Shown one piece after another: positions 1 through 7,125 of a stretch of DNA of 23,125 bases. Numbering within the stretch: the stretch's first letter is position 1; every line of letters begins with the position of its first letter. The stretch is from assembly GCA_933822405.4 (NCBI GenBank), contig CAKOGP040001719.1, positions 1-23,125 of the forward strand, read 5' to 3'. Made by a program: the position numbers and the translations under genes. Below the pieces are notes generated by a model. That model was not told the origin of the DNA. It was given only the letters and a program-made list of their open reading frames with translations, and did no database searches. This DNA is from Cylindrotheca closterium (lineage: Eukaryota > Bacillariophyta > Bacillariophyceae > Bacillariales > Bacillariaceae).

Positions 1-59
1 AAGACCAGAAATTGACACGCAAAACCCACCAAAAAAATCACAAAATTTGCATCCAAGCC

Positions 60-1237
60 ATGAAACCCATGGTACACAAGGCTAAGCACTGCCCCAAGGC
101 CAAAACATCCTCTTCTTTGAGAGTAAGCGCATACACAAACGCCATGAAAGAATATGAAAATTTTGAGAACACAGCATCTAAGGGTGGTAGACGCAATATT
201 TCCACAAAGGAACAGAAACTGAAGAGTATGACACGAAAATGTTTCAAAGAGAAAAAGTTGAATAATGAAAAGGAGACGAGGGTCTACTTTTGTGGAACCA
301 AAGACAAGACACTTCCTGGTATGCCAACTGATAAGTCAGCTGGTCATTCTGTACTGGAATTTTTCCGTGGATGCATCGTTGGGGCAAAGCAAGGAACTGA
401 TGACAATAACGGCACTGTCATCACAAGTGCAAATGACGAATTCATTGCTCTGCTACCGAGCAAACAAAACAGGGCCTCACTTTTCAACAAGGAAAAAACA
501 AAACCCGTTTTTGCGACACTGCTAGGGATGGACAAGCTCGGCACCAAACGTGGATTTGACAAAACAGCAGTACAAAGTAGTGGGAAGTGCATCTACAGTT
601 GCAGTGGTCCCAAGTGTATTAGGAACGCCAGGGGGATATATGACAAGTCTATTGCTTTAGACGATGAAGTGCGGGATGAGGTATTCCGAATCATTACTCA
701 AGCAGAGCAGGTCTTAAGTGGTAGTATCAGCTCCAAATATGTGTATTGTCACAAGACAATGAAGAAGAAGTTGGGGGTACCAGGATTCTGTGGTCGGTAC
801 AAGACTGGAGTATTGGGAGAAACGACAATCTTCCCTAACTTGGCGCTCGGAAGAAATGTGTACCTTCCAGTACATTGTGACAAGGATTGCTTTTTGTCGG
901 TGACTTCTGTAAGCGACTCTACAGAGTCAAGTGCTGGTGACATACTAGCCTACTTTTGTTTTCCCTGTAAGGCAGTATGTCATGAGAATATTTGTGTATC
1001 TATATGTTTTACTAACATGTTACATAAATTAAAGATGCAGGATTTGCAGTGGCGCTTAGGCATGGTGACTGTTTAATCTTTGATCCCACTGAGCCACATT
1101 GTATTTTGTCCAAGGCAGTTTCACGAGACATTTATTGCACATCTTTCTATTGTAAGAGTGCTTTGATTGGTGGCAATGACAACTCAAAAAAGCTCACAGC
1201 GGAACAAATGACATTTGTAGAACAAGAATACCCGTAA
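60..1237 (+). CDS. Dioxygenase-fold protein, two exons (60-966 joined to 1050-1237)
   Basis: Joining 60-966 to 1050-1237 gives 364 residues ending in TAA. The C-terminal third looks like a double-stranded beta-helix of the 2-oxoglutarate/Fe(II) dioxygenase type. His272 and Asp274 form an H-x-D pair (codons at 873 and 879). The strand YFCFP leads into ALRHGDCLIFDP, and His319 (codon 1097) in PTEPHC is the likely distal metal ligand, with Arg328 nine residues later as a possible co-substrate contact. From memory, similar proteins with YFCFP and LRPGD-type motifs are multi-copy in diatoms. The N-terminal 200 residues are Lys-rich and not recognised. The first ATG in the open frame is at 60, but the frame stays open to the left edge, so an upstream start or exon is possible. 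Substrate unknown. The fold is inferred from motif order alone. Confidence 0.55.
967..1049 (+). other. 83-bp spliceosomal intron
   Basis: GTAAGG donor at 967, consensus branch point TACTAAC at 1010-1016 and TTTGCAG acceptor ending at 1049, 34 bases after the branch A. Removing it restores a frame reading P-L-A-L-R-H-G-D across the junction. The nearer AG at 1039-1040 would create an immediate TGA stop, which supports the acceptor at 1049. Confidence 0.75.
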
Positions 1238-2061
1238 TGTAGAGAATTTGATTACTTACTGATTTGCGGTTTCAATGACATTTTGCCACCATTGTAAAGA
1301 CAGCACCCTGGACATAGTCGTTGCTTTTCAGAAGTAGCATAAGCAGGTAGTTTGATTCTGCCAGGTCTTGGTTCAGTTCAGTTCGTTGATGAGTTTTGAT
1401 CCCAATGCTATCTCGCCATTGGTAGATTGACATAAGCTTGGCCAAAAGTTGACGGAATTTTTACCAAAACAAATGAGACATAGCTCTTTTGTAGTATCAT
1501 AGGTCGGTACTTGCTTTGGTGGGACTTTGAAAAGTAATGTGAAGCATTCACAGAATTATTTTTGATGACAGCAGAATGCCAAAACATCGGTCAAAACTTG
1601 GTGGAAAGTCAATACAAGATGTAAACGAAGATATTTCATAGTCTCATAGATCGGTCACTTGTGTTGATGAGGTCTCGCTGTTTCGTCAAGGTCTCTTTCC
1701 CGTCGCCATCATTAAACGCAATTTGGAAAGGTCTTGAATCATAATGTGGTGGGGGAAATGAAAGTCGATCGATTGCAGAAGCGCAACCACATTCAGTCGA
1801 TCCGTCTCATCACTGCGCATAGAGCGATAATAGAGTTGTGTAAGAAACTTGTATGGAGGAGATGCAACGCCCATCCAAAACTTACCTTCATTTTCATTGC
1901 AATTTTGATGCAATCGTGAGTAAATGGATGAATGATGAATTCAAATCCAACGGATACAAGGCCGGCGGGTGGGTATGCCAGCGTGCGGATTTGAATCTCG
2001 GCGGGAAAATGGATGTTGACTAGGGAAGGCCAGACGGTTCGGGTGACTCCTAAACAACCTA
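1238..2061. other. No recognisable gene
   Basis: About 820 bases of AT-rich sequence. Short open frames occur on both strands near 1686-1919, but they overlap each other and show no recognised domain. A small inverted repeat (CAAATCC near 1944 against GGATTTG near 1986) is the only structure I noticed. Confidence 0.4.
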
Positions 2062-2412
2062 GTTTCAAGCGGGGAATGCCATGTTTCAAGCGGGGAATAC
2101 CATGTTTGAAACGTGAGACTGTCATGTTTCAAGCGGGGAATACGATGTTTCAAGCGGGGAATACGATGTTTCAAGCGGGGAATACGATGTTTCAAGCGGG
2201 GAATACCATGTTTCAAGCGGGGAATACCATGTTTTAAGCGGGGAATACCATGTTTGAAACCATGTTTCAAGCGGGGAATACGATGTTTCAAGCTGGGAAT
2301 ACAATGATTCAAGCGGGGAATACCATGTTACAAGCGGGGAATACCATGTTTGAAACGTGAGACTGTCATGTTTCAAGCGGGGAATACCATGTTACAAGGG
2401 GGGAATACCATG
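2062..2412. repeat. 21-bp minisatellite array, left copy
   Basis: About 14 tandem copies of a 21-bp unit, GTTTCAAGCGGGGAATAC followed by C or G, then AT. They are interrupted twice by an alternative 22-bp module, GTTTGAAACGTGAGACTG then TCAT, near 2103 and 2350, and once by a 12-bp partial copy near 2256. Because 21 is a multiple of three, all frames stay open on both strands and produce spurious repetitive proteins. The same motif lies in opposite orientation at 4917-5097 and in every unit of the central array. Confidence 0.9.
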
Positions 2413-2877
2413 TAGCTATCTTGGTAATTGCTACCACGATCGACGAAGAAGACAGGGATGGCTTGTACTAGATTGGCTTTCTGCTTTATTATCGCTAGTC
2501 CTTCTTGCCAAATTCTAGTGCTGAATATGTATTCGAAAGAAAAATAATCAAAATACTAGATCCATTGGTCAAAACTATAGTTCGTCGTGACTGAAGTCAG
2601 AAATATATACAGCTCGGTGTCTTTGCAGACTTAATGGCCGTGCGGATACATGTACTTCTTGAAATCCTTATGGAGCATCTCCAAAGCAAAGGTAAAGCTC
2701 AGGCTACTCATTTGTGGTGCTGTCCCCAGATATTCCATCATAAACGCCTTCAAGGGAAGTGGCTCTCTCACATGGTGCTCCTCTTTTTGCTGTTCGTGCC
2801 AGTCTTGGATTCTTTTGCAGGTGGGTCCAGACATCTTGTCTCTGTCATCTTCATGGGAGGCCATCGTGAAAAAAGCT
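2413..2877 (-). mobile_element. Inverted fragment of the central-array unit
   Basis: Read on the minus strand this segment follows unit positions 6484 to about 7000 of the central array: the start of the small ORF, its stop, and about 220 bases of downstream sequence. It then runs into the minisatellite at 2062-2412 in the matching order. Similarity stops at about 2877, within a GCTA just upstream of the ORF start. It carries many point differences from the array units, so it is an older copy. It lacks the terminal inverted repeats. Confidence 0.8.
2631..2864 (-). CDS. 77-codon ORF, shorter relative of the array ORF
   Basis: The frame runs from ATG at 2864 to TAA at 2631. It matches the 97-codon ORF of the central units except that 20 codons are absent between the residues HHVRE and PLPLK. 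Outside that gap I count six base differences, all transitions, four of them changing an amino acid (K/R, E/K, R/Q, A/V), so there is no clear sign of purifying selection. The product is charged at the N-terminus and has no recognised domain. Its conservation between copies may reflect DNA-level relatedness rather than function. Confidence 0.3.
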   Translation of the reverse strand: MASHEDDRDKMSGPTCKRIQDWHEQQKEEHHVREPLPLKAFMMEYLGTAPQMSSLSFTFALEMLHKDFKKYMYPHGH

Positions 2878-2967
2878 ACTACAGTCGTTGTTTGATAGTC
2901 GCAATGAACAAATTATGATCTCCGTAACAAGTCATCCTAAATCTATTGATTTGGATTTTGAGTCTGT

Positions 2968-3153
2968 GGGACTTGAAAGTCTGCAGTTTTTCAATCATGA
3001 TGCTTGGGACCGACATGTTTTCCAATCATGGGACTTGATAGTCTGCAGTTTTCCAATCATGATAGTTGTGACTATCATGTTTGCTAATCGTGGGACTTGA
3101 GAGTCTCCAGTTTTCCAATCATGATACTTTGGACTGTCATGCTTGAAAACCAA
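2968..3153. repeat. Three tandem 62-bp repeats
   Basis: Copies start at 2968, 3030 and 3092, each with GGGACTTGA, then AGTCT(G/C)CAG, then TTTTCCAATCATGAT. The CCAATCATG-type core recurs twice within a unit with variation (TTCAATCAT, TCCAATCAT, TGCTAATCG), so each unit may itself be a decayed dimer. Confidence 0.85.
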
Positions 3154-3281
3154 CGTGCAACCACGTTCAGAGCACGCGGGGCGCATGCTTGAGAACCGTT
3201 AAAAATTGTGATCACATTTTTAGCGAGCAGGTGAATTATTTTGCGAAACCACAGAGAGTCGACAATTACAACAGACACAAG

Positions 3282-4655
3282 ATGACAGAATTGGTTCAAC
3301 CCAAAACCACTCCAAGCGGAAACCTTCACTGGGTCAAACACGGCGACACCCATGTGCAGTTATTTTGAGACATCTACTTTGGGCAATACATTCCATCAAC
3401 GAAGAACACCGACATCCACTCTGACCCAGATAGAGAATACAGCAAGTACAACAAACAAACTATCACAAGGAAAGTCAAAGACATTCGAGCAATCATAGAT
3501 ACATTTCGAGAGTTTGGGACTGGACTCAATGATGAAGGTTTCAAAAGTTGCTTGAAGCTGAATAATCCACCAGATGCAACAGAAAACAAAGGGAGGACAA
3601 CTGAAGGAGCCGATGACAAAGAAAACGGAGGAGACAAGATGAATGTCAATGACAACGAAGAAAAGCCCTTCTACAGCCCACAAACTAAACACAAGTCAAG
3701 CAAGGCTGATCCTACAGACAAGCCAGACAAGGCCAAAGTGCCGCAATCTGAAGAGACAATTTCAGGTGCTGGAAACAAGACCATCAAGAACAATCAACTA
3801 GACTACTTGAATGTTGTGCCCTATCCAGATGGCAGATATTATGTGAAGTTTGAAATTCCTTGAGGATCGGCTAGTCCCAGCCGTTTGAAATTGGAATTTG
3901 CTGGGTCATCTTCTATTCAGGTCTACATTCGAAGAAATCCTGCTTTCTACAAGCCTGCTCTGTTGTTGGAAGGCATGACCGCAGTTGATGACTTTGACCC
4001 AGCAGCAAACATCCACTATGCTGCTCTAAATAATGAAATCACGCGAGAGCTAGCGGCATTGGGATTGACATTTAGGGATGTCAAGAACGACAACTTGCCT
4101 TGGGTCCAGATTGCAGAAATCGCTTTTGAAAAGGAAGTCGAACCATTCTTCCTGGATGCCTTGGGGAATAAAGTTGAGAAGCCTTATGCAAATGGGTGCA
4201 GTGAAGATATTATTTGGACTACCAAGATGAAAAAAGAAATGAATGAATGGGAAAAAGTGGATGATGATCCATTGCTCCAGTTTGGTGAGGAAATGGCCCC
4301 TTTCTTTGTTGATTGTCATGGCCGTCATCAAGATAGCTACACCTTGGACACAGTTGAACAGACAGTTTCATTCTGTGTAAGAACCCTAAGTTTGATGAAG
4401 GCAAACAGACTCCTACCAGTTATCAAGTCTAAGCAGAAATCACCTGCAAGGTCTAGCACTACACGGTCCAGGTCCACTGCCAGTGTTAGCGGCCAGTACA
4501 TCAACACCGGCTTTGAGGATATGCAGATTGAGATCCCGACTGAAGCTACCACCACTGCCGCAACAGCTGCCCCTGGCTTTGTTCCCCAAATGAGCCCAGA
4601 GGAGTGGGCAGCAATGCAGAAGGTCATCAAGATGTTCGGTCAAAGTACTCTTTGA
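3282..4655 (+). pseudogene. Unrecognised 457-codon frame broken by two TGA codons
   Basis: One frame runs from ATG at 3282 to TGA at 4653-4655, interrupted only by TGA at 3366 (codon 29) and TGA at 3861 (codon 194). Composition is protein-like on both sides of each stop. Codons 1-28 include the phrase PSGNLHWVKHGDTH. Codons 80-180 are very rich in Lys, Asp, Glu and Asn, probably disordered. After codon 195 there is a more structured region with GLTFRDVKNDNLPWVQ, then a Ser/Arg-rich stretch near codons 390-405 and an Ala/Thr-rich segment. I do not recognise the family; a decayed retroelement ORF or a repeat-family gene are both possible. Replacing each TGA by CGA (Arg) would fit the surrounding charge. 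It lies between two separate inverted pieces of the central element. A poly(A)-type signal follows at 4818. Confidence 0.55.
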
Positions 4656-4690
4656 GACAATTGATAGCTTTTATTAAAAGATCTAGATAT

Positions 4691-4822
4691 ATGTATTCCT
4701 GTGGTATTGTGGTGCTTTGTGTCTTGATTTGTTTATTTGCAGTAGCAACCATTGAATCTTGGCAGATCTTTGCCGACCCTTTGTTGCTATACAAGCTGGT
4801 ACAACAATATTATTATAAATAA
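4691..4822 (+). CDS. Possible 43-codon membrane peptide
   Basis: ATG at 4691 to TAA at 4820-4822. Residues 3-21 (CGIVVLCVLICLFAVATI) form a plausible single transmembrane helix followed by a short polar tail. It lies 35 bases after the stop of the broken long frame, in another frame, so it could be a frame-shifted tail of that gene or 3' untranslated sequence. Chance hydrophobic frames of this size are common in T-rich DNA. Confidence 0.15.
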   Translation: MYSCGIVVLCVLICLFAVATIESWQIFADPLLLYKLVQQYYYK

Positions 4823-4823
4823 A
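4818..4823 (+). other. Possible polyadenylation signal AATAAA
   Basis: AATAAA 163 bases after the last stop of the 3282-4655 frame, in AT-rich sequence. The position is suitable for a 3' end, but the motif is short and frequent by chance. Confidence 0.3.
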
Positions 4824-4839
4824 AGAAGATAGTGGTGAT

Positions 4840-4871
4840 CTCCGACCGTGCAAATGATCTACAGAGTAAAG
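4840..4871 (-). repeat. 32-bp inverted fragment of the array unit
   Basis: An exact reverse-complement match to 7543-7574 in the first unit (and the equivalent place in the others). It marks a piece of the right half of the element left of the array, in reverse orientation, separated from its normal neighbours. Confidence 0.75.
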
Positions 4872-4916
4872 TGCTTCAGTCACTGAATCAATCCTTGTTT
4901 GTTTGACATTCCCTAT

Positions 4917-5097
4917 TTCACACTCCCCGCTTCAAACATGACAGTCTCACGTTTCAAACATGGTATTCCCCGCTTCAAACATGGTATTCCCTGCTTGAAA
5001 CATGGTATTCCCGGCTTGAAACATGGTAATCCCGTCAAACATGACAATCTCACGTTTCCACCATGGTAATCCCCGCTTCAAATATCTCCTGTTTCAA
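4917..5097. repeat. 21-bp minisatellite, second array
   Basis: About seven degenerate copies of the reverse complement of the 2062-2412 motif (GGTATTCCCCGCTT then CAAACAT). It includes two copies of the alternative module reading GACAGTCTCACG or GACAATCTCACG near 4939 and 5042. Orientation matches the short minisatellite inside each central unit. Confidence 0.85.
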
Positions 5098-5105
5098 ACG
5101 GTTTT

Positions 5106-5118
5106 CAACAACAGCAAT

Positions 5119-5155
<37 letters not shown>
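5106..5155. repeat. (CAA)n microsatellite
   Basis: Nearly pure CAA repeats, uninterrupted from about 5121 to 5154, ending in CAACACCAAGCG, which is the start of the B-type inverted-repeat arm found in the central units. Confidence 0.9.
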
Positions 5156-5821
5156 CCAAGCGTCTCAGATCAACAACATATATTCCAAGAGGCTGATTGT
5201 TGATAGTGGGGAACTGTATATGGACTATAACTTCCCAACAAAACATCTGCGAAACTTCATTCTGACAGGTACAGTAACAGCATTTGCATCACTGCCACTC
5301 GAACTCAACGTTGAATCGGTCCCTCAGCCTGCATTCTGTCTGTGCCCTGCGTGTACCCACTCCAAATATCTAGAGCTGGCTGATTGTTGATAGTGGGGAA
5401 CTGTATATGGACTATTAACTTCCCAACAAAACATCTGCGAAACTTCATTCTGACAGGTACAGCAACAGCATTTGCATCACTACCACTCGAACTCAACGTT
5501 GAATCAGTCCCTCAGCCTGCATTCTGTCTGTGCCCTGCAAGTATCCACTCCAAATATCTAGAGCTGCGACTCGTCAGCACAATACATTCTGCTGACTTCG
5601 AAGTGCTGTGGCGTTTATATTGAATATGAGACTTGGAAATCTATCATACTTCCGGCCCTACAGATTTTAGTCATCATACTTTTGGCCCTACAGATTTTCA
5701 TGGTAAAAGGTAAGTACAAGTAACAGTACGGGATTTCCAGTACAAACAACAGAATCCTACTCACAGGAATCTGACTTGGATCCTTGTACACCAACAGTCA
5801 CTTTGGGGGGATTTTGAGAAC
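5156..5821 (-). mobile_element. Inverted copy of the left part of the array unit
   Basis: Reverse complement of about 6007-6480, carrying the B and A arms, the region with two CTGTAGGGCC-type repeats, and the start of the unit. It ends at 5821 where the terminal sequence GGGGATGGCTC begins. Differences from the array units are scattered, and an internal 187-bp tandem duplication is present at 5192-5566. With 5997-6480 it forms a large imperfect palindrome whose spacer is the duplicated terminal repeat at 5822-5999. Confidence 0.85.
5192..5566. repeat. 187/188-bp tandem duplication inside the inverted copy
   Basis: Copies at 5192-5378 and 5379-5566 both start GCTGATTGTTGATAGTGGGG and end TCTAGAGCTG. 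The junction GAGCTG/GCTGATT shares GCTG with the start, suggesting microhomology-driven duplication. The copies differ by a few substitutions and one T insertion. Confidence 0.85.
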
Positions 5822-5999
5822 GGGGATGGCTCAAAAGTAGGTTTTTATGGGGGACGGACAAACAAGTACTTACTAAGTCTAAAACAGATGAAAACGGAAC
5901 TTCAGAATCTGGGGATGGCTCAAAAGTAGGTTTTTATGGGGGACGGACAAGCAAGTACTTACTAAGTCTAAAACAGATGAAAACGGAACTTCAGAATCT
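5822..5999. repeat. Two tandem 89-bp copies of the terminal repeat
   Basis: Copies at 5822-5910 and 5911-5999, each beginning GGGGATGGCTCAAAAGT and ending CTTCAGAATCT. I found one base difference (AAACAAG in the first, AAGCAAG in the second). The second copy continues into the first array unit; the first abuts the inverted copy at 5821. Confidence 0.9.
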
Positions 6000-6012
6000 A
6001 CCATTTCGAGTT
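5911..6012 (+). repeat. Left terminal inverted repeat
   Basis: 102 bp starting GGGGATGGCTCAAAAGT and ending ACCATTTCGAGTT. Partner: 14047-14147 in reverse orientation. The last 16 bases are also the start of unit 1. Confidence 0.85.
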
Positions 6013-6132
6013 CTCAAAATCCCCCCAAAGTGACTGTTGATATACAAGGAACCAAGTCAGATTCCTGTGAGTAGGATTCCGCTGTTCGTACTGGAAATCC
6101 CGTACTATTACTTGTACGTACCTTTTACCACG

Positions 6133-6192
6133 AAAATCTGTAGGGCCAAAAGTATGATGACTAAAATCTGTAGGGCCGGAAGTATGATCGAT
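6133..6192. repeat. Two 30-bp repeats with CTGTAGGGCC core
   Basis: Tandem copies start AAAATCTGTAGGGCC at 6133 and 6163 and continue to AAGTATGAT. A third, diverged copy (CTGTTGGGCCTAAAGTATGA) lies near 7757, and inverted forms lie near 5645-5700. The set recurs in each unit. Confidence 0.85.
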
Positions 6193-6495
6193 TTCCAAGT
6201 CTCATAAACGCTACAGCACTTCGAAGTCAGCAGAATATTTTGTGCTGAGTCGCAGCTCTAGATATTTGGAATGGATACACGCAGGGCACAGACAGAATGC
6301 AGGCTGATGGACCGATTCAACGTTGAGTTCGAGTGGTAGTGATGCAAATGCTGTTACTGTACCTGTCAGAATGAAATTTCGCAGATGTTTCGTTGGGAAG
6401 TTATAGTCCATATACAGTTCCCCACTATCAACAATCAGCCTCTTGGAATATATGTTGTTGATCTGAGACGCTTGGTGTTGCTAGCTTTTTTCACG

Positions 6496-6789
6496 ATGGC
6501 CTCTCATGAAGATGACAAAGACGAGATGTCTGGACCCACCTGCAAAAGAATCCAAGACTGGCACGAACAGCGAAAAGAGGAGCACCATGCGAGAGAGTTT
6601 GCATTTCAGCATTGCGTTGCAGGCTTGACACTGTTTGCATCTTTTCCAGATCCAAAGCCACTTCCCTTGAAGGCGTTTATGATGGAATATTTGGGGACAG
6701 CACCACAAATGAGTAGCCTGAGCTTTACCTTTGCTTTGGAGATGCTCCATAAGGATTTCAAGAAGTACATGTATCCGCACGGCCATTAA
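6496..6789 (+). CDS. 97-codon ORF of unit 1
   Basis: ATG at 6496 (MASHEDD...) to TAA at 6787-6789. The frame stays open upstream to an ATG at 6385, but the older copy at 2631-2864 loses similarity just upstream of the equivalent of 6496, which favours this start. The protein is strongly charged over residues 1-32 (acidic start, then Lys/Arg/His/Glu). It then has a hydrophobic Phe/Ala/Leu stretch at about 33-50 lying in the 20 codons missing from that older copy, and a mixed C-terminal half ending in HGH. No domain is recognised. The antisense strand is also open, so coding status is uncertain. It lies inside nested inverted repeats, between the B arm and the minisatellite. Confidence 0.35.
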   Translation: MASHEDDKDEMSGPTCKRIQDWHEQRKEEHHAREFAFQHCVAGLTLFASFPDPKPLPLKAFMMEYLGTAPQMSSLSFTFALEMLHKDFKKYMYPHGH

Positions 6790-7036
6790 GTCTGCAAAGA
6801 CACCGAGCTGTATATATTTCTGACTTCAGTCACGACGAACTATAGTTTTGACTAATAGATCTAGGAGTATTTTGATTATTTTTCTTTTGAATACATATTC
6901 AGCACTAGAATTTGGCAAGAAGAACTAGCGATAATATAGCAGATAGCCAATCTAGTACAAGCCATCCCAGTCTTCTTCGTCGATTGTGATAGCAATTATC
7001 AAGATACCTCTCAGACTCCCTTTGCAGCTATCAAAT

Positions 7037-7125
7037 GAAACATGGTATTCCCCGCTTGAAACATGGTATTCCCCGCTTGAAACAGGATAATCCCGTCAAA
7101 CATGACACTCCTTTTTTTCAAACAT
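7037..7125. repeat. Short 21-bp minisatellite inside the unit
   Basis: Two good copies of ACATGGTATTCCCCGCTTGA followed by degraded ones (CAGGATAATCCCGTCAA, CATGATATTCCC). Equivalents lie at about 9033, 11051 and 13069. It belongs to the same family as the arrays at 2062-2412 and 4917-5097. Confidence 0.8.

Noticed and set aside
1686..1919. Opposing open frames of 61 and 75 codons
   Set aside because: They overlap on opposite strands, neither shows a recognised domain, and one is partly continuous with repeat-derived frames. Too weak to call.
1793..2376. Open frames of 60-120 codons through the 21-bp repeats on both strands, with repeating heptapeptides
   Set aside because: The repeat length is a multiple of three and lacks stops in most frames, so long frames arise automatically; they start outside any gene signal.
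2062..2412. CRISPR-like appearance of regularly spaced short repeats
   Set aside because: The copies are contiguous, with no unique spacers, and the context is eukaryotic. It is a minisatellite.
6481..6786. 101-codon frame antisense to the 97-codon ORF
   Set aside because: The sense frame starts with a clear ATG, ends in TAA and is kept in the older copy despite a 60-bp length change. The antisense frame is also kept, so coding strand is not proven, but its Trp/Cys/His-rich composition looks less natural.
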